DNA from: Pseudocercospora fijiensis CIRAD86
Taxonomy: Eukaryota > Ascomycota > Dothideomycetes > Mycosphaerellales > Mycosphaerellaceae
NCBI RefSeq assembly: GCF_000340215.1
Contig: NW_006921541.1
Coordinates: 3,259,527-3,323,526, forward strand
DNA: 64,000 nt
Direction: 5' to 3'
Of this stretch, positions 55,026 through 64,000 are shown piece after piece. Position 1 is the stretch's first letter; every line of letters starts with the position of its first letter. The notes under the pieces were generated by a model. That model saw only the letters and a list, made by a program, of their open reading frames with translations. It did not search any database and was not told where the DNA came from. Made by a program: the position numbers and the translations under genes.

Positions 55026-57599
55026 TTCTTTGCGATAAGGGTTTGTAGATAGTCGTAGGTATCGATAGTATATAAGAGCTAGGCGAGAAGCGTAAATTCG
55101 AGGAAGCGATAAGGATACCGAGTCCCGCTAAGACCCCGGATTTAGTATAGCAGAGCGCTTGATTAGTAGGATTAAACGTTATAGCTGCTTCCTTCCGCGT
55201 ATTTATAATACCGACTTTACGACTTTTACGACTTTTATAACAGTATATTACTAATGCAGCGAGATACGCCGATTGCGCGCATTTCTAGCAAATAGCGCTA
55301 ACAAAAGTGTCTAACACGATAACGACGGCCGCCTTAGGCACTAAGAACCGCCTCTAAAACCCGAGAAGTTACTAATACTAGCGAGAAGTTACTAGCGAGA
55401 AGTTACTAGCGAGAAGTTACTAGCTAGACTAGCGAGACTAGCACTATACTTATTGCACCGTATGCTCTTATAGACACTATAATATATACGGCAAGGATAG
55501 ATACGTAGAGCGATAATATATATCGAGCGCTCGTAAAAGCACCCTTCGAGAAGCTACGATAGCCCTCTTACGTTAACGCCCTCTATTGCTTAGACTCTCC
55601 CTAGAACAATCATTCCGATAACTAGTTACTATATAAAGCAGAGAAAACGAATAGTAGCGTCCGGGGATCTAATTAACTAGCGGTACTAAGCGGCTATAGA
55701 AGCATATACTCCGAAGTATACTAGCATTATATATAGCCTATATACTACGCGCAATACGTAATAATCAACGTATTCTATTACTAACTATAGTACGTATAAC
55801 CGAAGACAAGGTATGTAGGACGGGACTTATTAAGCGAAACACGATAGCGATTGCTAAAGCGACACTTATTAGTACCTAGACAATAATAGAGTGTAACCGC
55901 GCCCTAAGTGTTAGAGACACCGCGAAAAAAAAGGTTGTCGAGCGCGTTATAGTCGTATAGCAATGTTGATACGCTTGCTAGAATAGAATAGGAGGCGCAC
56001 TATAGTCGAATAACAGTCTTAATACGCTTTCGGATCGGTACGTACTATAGTCGAATAGCAGTCTTAATACGCAAAGGGCTATAGTCGTATAGTAGTACTA
56101 TAGTCGTATAGTAGTAAAGACTAAGACTAAGACTAAGCGCCTTCGGGCTTAAGTATACTAGAGGCCCTTACGTAACGACTAAGGTTATTATAACTAATAG
56201 TCCTAACGAAGGCGTTACGTCGACTTAACTAGATACGCGCATATTATCCTATAAAGAATCCGAACGTAGGAAGCCTATAGCCGCTACTTAAGGTGTACCT
56301 TACTAAAGAGTTTTTACCGAGTTAGACCTATAGCAATGCTACGAACCTATTAACCTACTTAGTAGGAGAGTCGCTATCGAGCCGCTACTTAAGGTATACC
56401 TTACTAAAGAGTTTTTACCGAGTTAGACCGTTAGCCGCATTATAGGTGTACCTTACTAAAGAGTTTTTACCTCCGCTAATCTATCTAAGACCTCTACAGT
56501 TTGTACTAAGACTACGATGTTCTAATAAAACTATACTCTTTCGGTTAAATACATAGTCGACGCCCGCTAAAGCTATAGTATACCTACTCGCTAGGAGTAC
56601 CTACTCGCTAGGAGAGTCGCCTTCGTAACGCCTTACGTCGGCAAAGCCTATCGGAGACCTTAAAAGAAGGACTAAACAAACTACCTGCCGAGGAACCTTA
56701 ACTATTAGACAAGCGGCTCTATCGGTAGCAAGCCGTAGAACTAGCAAGGAATAGTATTAATCGCTATAGAGCTACCTATATACGATAAAGAGATATCGAC
56801 ACTATTGTATACGCCGATAGCTAGTATATTACTAGGGGTGTTAGTGTATTAGTATATTAGTGTATATAGAAGAAGAAGAAGAAGAAGTTAAACTAGGAAG
56901 CGTAGGTCTATATTAGCGTATCGTAGGTAAGGTTTGCCTCTACTAATAGGATTGCGCTATTTACGCTATAATAGTAAGGCAATAATAACGGCTATATATT
57001 ATCGCACTTTTAACGCAATAGCCGCCGACTGCTACTAGTTAATACCTAAGGCTAGAATTGCTAGCGACTAGAGGTATAGGTAAGGACTTCGCATTAGGCT
57101 ATAGCTAGTTTAAAAAGCTCTTCGGTACGATAATAGAATGTGCTCTGCGCTCGTTAGCCGACGTAGCTCTCTAGTCTACCGCTACTACTTCGCCGCTAAC
57201 CGCTAGTTAGAGTAACGCTAGTTATTAAGCGATTATCGTACGCCTAGCCTAGCTAGCTATCAAACGATTATCGTACGCCTAGCTATTAAGCTATTATCGT
57301 ACGCCTAGCCTAGCTAGCTATTAAGCTATTATCGTACGCCTAGCTAAACCCTTCGACTTTATAAGCACCCCCGACGAGGCACGCACTCTAGTCTACTACT
57401 ACTACTTCGCCGCTAACCGCACTTTTAACGCAATAGCCGCCCGCTACTAGTTTAGTGCCTAAGGCTATATACTAGGCTAGCGACTAGAAGCTAGGCTAGC
57501 GACTAGAAGCTAGGCTAGCGACTAGAAGCTATTAACGAGAGCTAAATAATAAATATATTAGATTAGATATACTTAGGCACCGAATATGCCGAATATAAA
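55026..57599. other. Repeat-rich region between the two convergent genes of the large element
   Basis: No gene recognised. It contains further short repeats: a 15-bp GCGAGAAGTTACTA unit near 55,380-55,430; a unit ending GAGTTTTTACCGAGTTAGACC near 56,300-56,470 (three copies); TTATCGTACGCCTAGC units near 57,235-57,340; and GGCTAGCGACTAGAAGCTA near 57,475-57,530. Strongly RIP-affected. Confidence 0.5.
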
Positions 57600-60500
57600 A
57601 GCTATTTTTATTTAATCCCTAATCGCTATAATACCCTAGTCTATAGCTATAGCTATTATAATAGCCTTATTATAATCTTAGTCTAGATCCTAATACTCGG
57701 TATAATCGAAACAGCTAGTAGTAGCAGCGGTCTCTTAGATAGTACTATGTATAAGTATTAGGTCGTCGCTATCGTCTATTCTACTAGCGCTAGCATTACT
57801 AGCATCGTAAACTAGGTTACGATTAGCATCGTTAGACTATAGCATATCTAGATCTGCGAGTGTTGCCCCGTATAGCATACCGCTAGCTATAGTAAAGAAG
57901 CCGAGATTGCTACTACTACTATCGCTATTTTTATCGTCGTCCCTACCTAATACTACTCGGATATATCCTACTAGTAGTAGACCGTCGCCTAGCTAAGTAA
58001 AGCTATTAGCATCTATGTATAGCTTATCTGCCTAATTAACAGCTCTAGCACTAAGTAGACCGTAATCTCCGCTATGTCCGTTAGGGCTATAGCTACGAGT
58101 ATCTGCGCCGTCGATGCTATCGACGCTATTATTGCCTGCCTCGCTCGTACTTAAGGTTACGCCTCGAGAGCGGGCACTATGTGCCTCGTTTAGAGCCTTA
58201 ATAGCTAGTACTAGCTTACTAATCCTAATCTACTAAATGTTATCCGAAAGGGCACGGTTGTTATTAGTATCCTCGCTAACTAGCTATCGCTCTACGAAGC
58301 TATCTCGGAACAGCTTGTCGGCTATACTTAGTACATCGGTTACGGCGTTCTTGTTAGTATAGTAATTAGTACCCTTAATACCGATCGCGGATGTAAATAT
58401 CTTCTTTAGTGCTCGAGCTGCGCGGCGATTACTAGCCTTCTTGCGAGCGACAGCGGCTATATTATAGGTCGAGTTGCTAAAGTAGTTCAGATCTAGAGTT
58501 AGGTCGTTATTAGTAAGCTTAATCTCTTTATCTGCGGCGATACCTTTGCCTTGCTTACTAGAGGGGTTAACGACAGAAATAGCTATTAATGCTCGGCGTA
58601 ATAGCTATTCCTATTCTAGCAACTAGCGGAATTCTAGTATATACTTCGTATAATTAGTCTAGTTCGTTCTAAGGAATAGAACGATAAGGTAGTCGACTAT
58701 ATACTACAAATAACTAACGTCTATCTTGCGGATAGCGGTACGTATAGTTATAAGCTCCTCGATCTATATAAGCAATCGATATATAGTAGTATAATTAGCA
58801 TCTTTAATAAGGACCTTATCCTCGCTAATATACTTATTCTGCTATACCTCCTTAGTAAATGCCTTCTTCTAGATATTCTCGACAATCTCTAGGTACTACT
58901 CCGGCTCGAGGTTAGAGATAGCGGCTCTTAGTACCTCGATACGACTCTTCGACTTATCTACTATATAGTCTAATAAACCCTATAGGTCTATCTTATACTA
59001 GAAGCATATAGTAATATAGCTACGGAACATACGATATAGGAGATTCAAGATAAGGAAGTATTTAGGGTTCTCCTTACTAATACCCTTTATCGTATAGAAT
59101 AAAGCATCGGTAGCTAAATAATAGGCAAGCTATACCTCCTCGGAGTTCTTATCGAAGTGCGTCTTAACGATGCCGTATACTTTGTTTATACAGATATATA
59201 GCTAGCTAGGTACGATAACGCCCTAATCGTACCGGTCGTATAGGCGCCCTAACTCGACGCCTTCTACCTAGTAGCTATTAAAGCGGGCATATATTATCTA
59301 GTCTCCGATAATTAGATACAAACGAGCCTTCCTATCTCGATTCTAATCCCGATCGCCGAAGTCCTTATCCTCGTCGAGCTGTATATTATAGATAAAGATA
59401 TCCTTTAGAACCTCCTTAGATCTAGCAATCGATACCTTATCGTTTATCGATAGCTTTATTAGTACGAGGTCGGTAGCTTCTTCCGGATCTATAATATCGA
59501 TTAATAGCTATACTAAGCGCTCGGTTTTAGTACCTAGGCGGATATACTAAGTGCTAATTCCTATCGCTGCATTAACACTCTCCGTAATAGTCGACTAATA
59601 TCGTGCCTCGAAATCGTAACCCTCGAATATACCCTTTAGCTCTAGTCTAAATACGATATCTAAAGCCTAGTCGATATAGTATAACGAGAGGTGCTTCTAG
59701 GTTCTATTCTTTGCGTCCTAGGCAAGGTTCTCTAGGATATATTTATAGCTAAGCTCCGAGTTTAAATCAATTATATCCTTAGTAAAACCTTCTACTAGAA
59801 TACGCTCGTTAATACCGATATAGGAGGTAGTTATATTTAGCATCTCCGTACAGTTACCCTGCTTCTAGACGCCCTAGCGGTTCTTCTGCTTTACGAGGTT
59901 GTCGTATACCGTAAAACTCCGCTTGTCTCGAGCTATTATAACGATACGCTAATCCTAGACCGCCTCTGTCTTCCGCATTAACACTTAAATCGTCCGAGCG
60001 GTACTAGAAAGGCCTATATTGTTAATAACACTAATAACGTAGTATAGTACGCCGCTAGTAACTAGGTATAGTCCGAATTGCTTGCCGAAAATCGAGGCCT
60101 TCTTTAGGGAGATCGAGCGGATAGCTATCTATATTATTACTACAATACGCTTACGGAGGCGATCCTGCTTATATAGTAGACTATCCTCCTTACCGATTAG
60201 AATCTTCTTGTTTAGAAGCAGCTTACGTAGAAGATTAACCTAGGTCGGCGTAGTCTCTTCGATAATACTATATATCTCTAGTAGGTTAATATCCTTTATC
60301 GAATCTTCCGGATTGTACTAGTTAAAGAATCGCTTACTAACGAGCTTCTTTAGCTTATTACGAATAACTCGAGCCGAGAAGATATACTTATATTTAAGAG
60401 CAGCTATAGACTAGCGGATATAGTTGCGATAGGTCCTATTTAGCTTCTCGCTATAGCTATTAAATATTATTATCTACTGCTTAGGTAGCAGCTTAGTACG

Positions 60501-61121
60501 CTTTATCTCTCCGAAGATATTAGTATATTTCTGCTCGCGGGTACGACGCTAACTACGAATGCGATAGGTGCCTCGAGTCGTCCGGTTTTACTAGAGACGT
60601 CCGCCGCGTCGACGACCTATAACAGTAGTAGCTTCTTCTACGAGTCGAGTTTGTTGTCGAGTCTAGCGGCGCGGAGCTACTACGCTAGTATCCTCCGCAT
60701 TTTCCTCGTTTACGAGTTTATCGCTATTATCCTCCTCTATATTACTAAACGGATCGATAGCCTTATCGTCTTCGATAGGAGCCTCTTCCGCCTCTTTTAA
60801 TATAACATTATTATCGCTAAGATCCTCCTACTTATATGTTTCCGCCTTATATATATCCTTATTAGCGACCGCCTAGAATAGAGCCGCTCTACGTGCCTCT
60901 TCGTCGCTAGTAGCCTCCTTATTAGTAGCTATCCGGCGGTCTACCTCGATACGTTACTAGTCTATATTAAGCGCGGCTTATATACTAGCATCTACCTCGG
61001 AATCTAGGTTTAATTTAGATAATAGCTTAGACAACTTATTCGGGTATAGATTTAGCGGCAGGCTAGAAAGCGCACTTAGTAGGTCTAGTAGGTCGGAGTC
61101 TAGTAGGTCGACGTCGGACAT
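57600..61121 (-). pseudogene. DUF6589-like protein, candidate transposase of the large element
   Basis: On the minus strand an ATG at 61,121 (start MSDVDLLDSDLLDLLS) opens a frame of about 1,150 codons broken mostly by TAG/TAA. The N-terminal part is acidic, then basic (RRRGGRLQQNRTTRGTYRIR). The central and C-terminal parts resemble fungal DUF6589 proteins as I know them: TVYDNLVKQKNRQG, RLYLIIGDQIIYARFNS, YDRYD-x-G-V-I-V-P-S-x-LYICINKVYGIVKTHF (about 59,150-59,370), then LEFRQLLE and NDLTLDLNYFSNST followed by ARALKKIFTSAIG. The conserved GDQ, P-x-W-x-H and N positions suggest a shared fold of unknown biochemistry. As the second large gene of the element it is a candidate transposase. The family call is from memory. 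Confidence 0.6.
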
Positions 61122-62345
61122 ATTAGCGGTAGACGCGAGTGCTAAATGCGAGTGCTAAATGCGAGTGCTAAATGCGAGTGCTAAATGCGAGTGCTAAATA
61201 CGAGTGCTAAATGTAAGTACTAGATACGAGGCGGAAGAAGCTAAGAGCAAGAAGAAGAAGAAGAAGAAGAAGAAGAAGAAGAAGAAGAAGAAGGGCGGCA
61301 GCCCGATGTTACACCCGTAGCTTAAAACGGCAAAGCCCTATTGCCTTTAGGCCTACTTAAATAAAGAGCGTATAAACGAGGCCTTTTTTTAAATTACTAA
61401 TAGCGATATACGACATACGATATACAATACACGATATACGATATACGATATACGACATACGATACACGAAATACGACATATAGAGTAAGTCTGCCTTAAC
61501 CCGTATCCGAAGCCGAATAAGACTATATTTTAGGAGCTTGCTTATCTAAGCGCGGCAAACGATAGCCTATAGGAAGTCGACTATAGGAAGCCTTTTATAG
61601 AAGGCCGACTATAGAAGGCCGACTACAGAAGGCCGCCTATACGCAGGATCTTCTATAGCTTAGTGCATAACCGAGAATATTAGTAGACAATATACTAGTG
61701 CTAGCTTTCGGTACTAGCTTTTTGTGCTAGCTTTTTGTGCTAGCCTCGAGCTAGCTAAATAACCTCCGCTACTTAGATATAATATAACAATACTACGCTC
61801 TATACAAATACAGCTTATATCAAAGTGATTAAGAATTGGCTATTCTAGAACCTCCGAGTTGTTACTTATCGAGATCCGAAGGTCTTATTGCGAGTACCTA
61901 GCTTAGCTCCGCTTAAGAGCTAGTAGATAGTAGGTATACATTTTCTCGATATATAGCTTATACAAACAGTACTTAGGAATAGCCGGTCTACAACCTCCTA
62001 GTTATAGATGTGTATATTTCCTATATTAGATATTAGGTAGCAGCGCTCTATAACAATCCGTCGTATACGTATATCTACCCGTAGTAAGGATTGCTTGTTT
62101 TCTTTACAACTATACGTCGCATTTGAATATTATATATATAGAATAACTCAGAAATAGCAGGGCTATAACATATATGCATCAAATTATAGTATTCTACGCT
62201 AGTTAGTAATCTTTTATTTTTATAAGGATAATACTATAGATTCAGCATATTTGTCCTTAGACCTTTGCTAGCGCAAGGAGGTTAGTATAGTTTAGTGTAT
62301 AGGTATGTAGGTCTAGTCGCGTAGTAGTCCGATATAGAATAGTTA
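61122..62345. other. Right subterminal region of the helicase/DUF6589 element
   Basis: It holds the 5' flank of the DUF6589-like gene and several short tandem repeats: a 13-bp GCGAGTGCTAAAT unit (61,135-61,215), an AAG/GAA run (61,250-61,293), ATATACGACATACG-type units (61,400-61,470) and GACTATAGAAGGCC units (61,565-61,635). The inverted counterpart of the left subterminal motif is near 62,248. No gene seen. Confidence 0.55.
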
Positions 62346-62414
62346 GAGGTAGAAGGTAGAAGGTAGAAGGTAGAAGGTAGAAGGTAGAAGGTAGAAGGTA
62401 GAAGGTAGAAGGTA
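62346..62414 (-). repeat. Subterminal heptamer array (CTACCTT)n, right, inverted
   Basis: About nine copies read as AAGGTAG on the plus strand, continued by a few AAAGGTAGT units to about 62,433. The orientation is opposite to the array at 30,224-30,273, as expected for subterminal repeats of an inverted-repeat transposon. Confidence 0.9.
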
Positions 62415-62510
62415 GTAAAGGTAGTAAAGGTAGTAGTTAGAAAGAGCCTACTACCTGCTATACTAAAAACCTCCTTACGCTTAAACAGCAAGAGGCTGAA
62501 ACGGAGATAG

Positions 62511-62518
62511 GGTCTGTT
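62511..62518 (+). repeat. Right 8-bp target duplication GGTCTGTT
   Basis: Partner of 30,180-30,187, directly outside the right end of the helicase/DUF6589 element. Confidence 0.85.
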
Positions 62519-62953
62519 AATGTCTAGTTCTAGAAATGTAGCCTTAATATCTACTTAATATCTAACCTAGCTAAAAGTAGCTAAAAGTCCTAAGTAGAAT
62601 CTGCTTATTGCAGCTCTTAGGGTTAGAGTAAAGGTTTCTTCGAAGTTAACACCTTTCCTCTAGGTAAACCCCTTAGCTATATATCTCGCCTTAAACTTCT
62701 TAGTAGAACTATTAGGCAAGCGCTTAATCTTCTAGACCTATTTGCTTAATATTAGTTTTCTTCCTTTTAGGAGTTTATTAGTAGAGATCTATTTAAGAAT
62801 ACCTATTTTATCTAAAGACTTAAGTTCTTTAGTAATAGCTTCCCTCTAAAGCTTAGTATCTATACTATTTAGTGCTTCCTAGAGTGTAGATAGTTTACCC
62901 TCCCCTAGCTTCTTAGCCTTCTTCTTTAGGAATCTCCTTAGAGCAGCATTAAG
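62511..62953 (-). pseudogene. Copia polyprotein: N-terminal reverse transcriptase segment
   Basis: Read on the minus strand from 62,953: LREAITKELKSLDKIGILKQ, then RYIAKGFTQRKGVNFEETF, TLRAAISRFYLGLLAT and VDIKATFLELDINR, where the DNA element interrupts it. This is the classic copia series (K-A-R-x-V-A-x-G-F-T-Q, then V-D-V-K-x-A-F-L). It joins in frame to the C-terminal part at 30,187 when the insertion and one octamer are removed. At its other end (62,954) a second chromovirus copy is inserted. Confidence 0.85.
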
Positions 62954-63150
62954 TGTTAGGACTAAAGAGGTTACACGTGATTAGTATGTGACTAGGCTCG
63001 AGTGAAGCTAGGGTCTTAATGCCTCAGGCAGGGCTTGGCGCTTAGCGTTAGGCTAACTAGCCTACCTTCCTCCCTCTCCTCTTAGATTCTTATTAAATAC
63101 TACCTGTACCTACTACTACCCTATCTACCTACTAATAGACCCTTCTTATA
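62954..63150 (+). repeat. Chromovirus copy 2, 5' LTR
   Basis: 197 bp starting TGTTAGGACT. The segment complementary to the primer-binding site reads ATTAAATACTA, two transitions away from the perfect complement found in copy 1; the binding site TAGTATTCGAT at 63,151-63,161 is unchanged. Confidence 0.88.
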
Positions 63151-63379
63151 TAGTATTCGATCTACCCTTTAAGGGCAGTAGCTAGATAGTCCTTATTTTA
63201 AGCTTTTAGCGGTATAGCTACAAATAAGACTAATCTAACTATATTGCGCCCGAAGAACGGGACCTATACGTACTATTCTATCGAAACAACTGTACCAATC
63301 ATTAAGCAAGGCCTTCTATACGGCCTATTACACTGAGTTAAGCATACTAAGCCGATACCTACTAACTCCGCTACATCCG

Positions 63380-64000
63380 TATCTTAGGGGCTAATAATAC
63401 ATTATTAGTATCGCCCCTTATAATAGCCGGTTTATTACGAAACAACAACCGTGCTACCGCTAGCAGCGCTAGCAACGACAATGCTAGTAGCACAGTGCCT
63501 GCTAAAGTGCCTACTAAAGTGCCTACTAGAGCACCTGCTAAAGTGCCTCCTACTAAAGAGCCTACTACTAGGCCTGCCGAAGAACCTATAATTCTAGGTA
63601 ACGACCTAGAGTTGCCTATTAACGACATTCTTAGCAATATTGTCAACCGTCGATATAGCTAACTAGCCTTTAGCCCTTAACTATTAGGGAGACTTTAAGA
63701 AGCTACTTAAAACAGGCTTACTACCCTACATTAAGAACAATAGCTAAAGGATAATCTCCTCGAGCTCCGTCGCCTTTAGGAAGCCCCGATAGCAAAACTA
63801 ATAGCGGGACCTTCTTTACTACCTATCTAAAAGAAGGATGCTAAACTTAAGGACTATACCGTATTTAATAGCTCTAGTCGAAAGCAGTACAACGACTACA
63901 TTCGCGACTGTAAACTTAACTAGCGCAACGCACCGAGAGCGCTACTAGACGACTATTCCTTAGTCGTACACGCTATATAGTACATTAATAGCGACCTAAA
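63380..64000 (+). pseudogene. Chromovirus copy 2 gag, N-terminal part
   Basis: The plus frame matches the gag of copy 1, including the Ala/Ser/Asn start, the V-P-x-K repeat region, LGNDLELPINDILSNIVNRR and the later DYTVFNSSSRKQYNDYIR. RIP stops occur at the same Q/W positions, and the sequence is cut by the window edge. Confidence 0.75.

Larger units (their letters stand above)
30188..62510. mobile_element. Large helicase/DUF6589-type DNA transposon, about 12.75 kb net
   Basis: The element interrupts a copia reverse transcriptase and is flanked by the 8-bp duplication GGTCTGTT. Its ends form imperfect inverted repeats: CTACCTCCTTCTTAGGCTCT on the left and CTATCTCCGTTTCAGCCTCT on the right (18 of the first 26 positions match, most differences being C/T). 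Just inside each end are inverted arrays of the heptamer CTACCTT. It carries a RecQ-like helicase gene (plus) and a DUF6589-like gene (minus), convergent, with minisatellite-rich DNA between. A chromovirus (30,310-49,877) is inserted near its left end. 8-bp duplications occur in hAT, P and KDZ-type elements, but I know of no described family with this gene pair. Heavily RIP-decayed. Confidence 0.7.
62954..64000 (+). mobile_element. Ty3/gypsy chromovirus, copy 2 (5' end; continues beyond the window)
   Basis: The LTR and the following gag region match copy 1 (30,310-31,400) closely. The five bases before it, TTAAG, are the expected target duplication, whose partner is outside the window. The gag V-P-A-K/V-P-T-K repeat is longer here than in copy 1. 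This copy lacks the inner element at the corresponding point, up to the window end. Confidence 0.88.

Noticed and set aside
30224..62414. Heptamer arrays as telomeric repeats or a chromosome end
   Set aside because: The unit is CTACCTT, not TTAGGG; the two arrays are inverted inside a bounded insertion, and sequence continues on both sides.
30188..62510. Starship or Helitron
   Set aside because: I saw no DUF3435-type tyrosine recombinase, no Rep/Pif1 helicase pair and no Helitron-type ends. The 8-bp duplication and inverted ends fit a cut-and-paste type better.

Overview
The window looks like part of a filamentous ascomycete genome, most likely a Dothideomycete (an inference). The reasons are short introns of 49-72 nt with fungal splice signals, a GAF-type hybrid histidine kinase, SMC6, a small secreted AA1-like protein, 2EXR/F-box-like genes, and transposons decayed by a RIP-like process. 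In the transposon regions almost every CA and TG has become TA while CG is kept. Gln and Trp codons have therefore turned into TAG/TAA stops, and the dead proteins can still be read if those stops are taken as Q or W.

Layout. 1-3,935: a Mutator-like (MULE) DNA transposon, preceded by the 3' end of a second copy. 3,936-27,113: a gene island of normal composition. It holds a small secreted protein, a hybrid histidine kinase (minus), SMC6 (plus), a secreted esterase-like hydrolase (minus), a 317-bp MULE-derived MITE with AT-rich debris, a 2EXR-type gene with a decayed relative, a phosphoglycerate mutase, and an unknown gene split by one in-frame TGA. 27,114-64,000: a nested transposon block with essentially no intact genes.

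Nesting of the right-hand block, outermost first: (1) a Ty1/copia element on the minus strand; (2) inserted in its reverse transcriptase, with an 8-bp target duplication GGTCTGTT, a large DNA element of about 12.75 kb net. It carries a RecQ-like helicase gene and a convergent DUF6589-like gene, and its subterminal regions hold inverted heptamer arrays; (3) inserted in that element, with 5-bp duplication TCGGT, a Ty3/gypsy chromovirus (30,310-49,877) that appears to self-prime; (4) inserted in its gag, with 5-bp duplication ATTAT, a second Ty3/gypsy element (31,412-43,838) with extra ORFs. A second copy of the chromovirus begins at 62,954 inside the copia element and runs off the window.

The most interesting candidates are the helicase/DUF6589 transposon and a near-palindromic motif (TAATGCTACCCCGGGGGTA and variants). 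That motif recurs six times at ORF boundaries of the two Ty3/gypsy elements. Domain names here come from reading translations by eye; no database search was possible.
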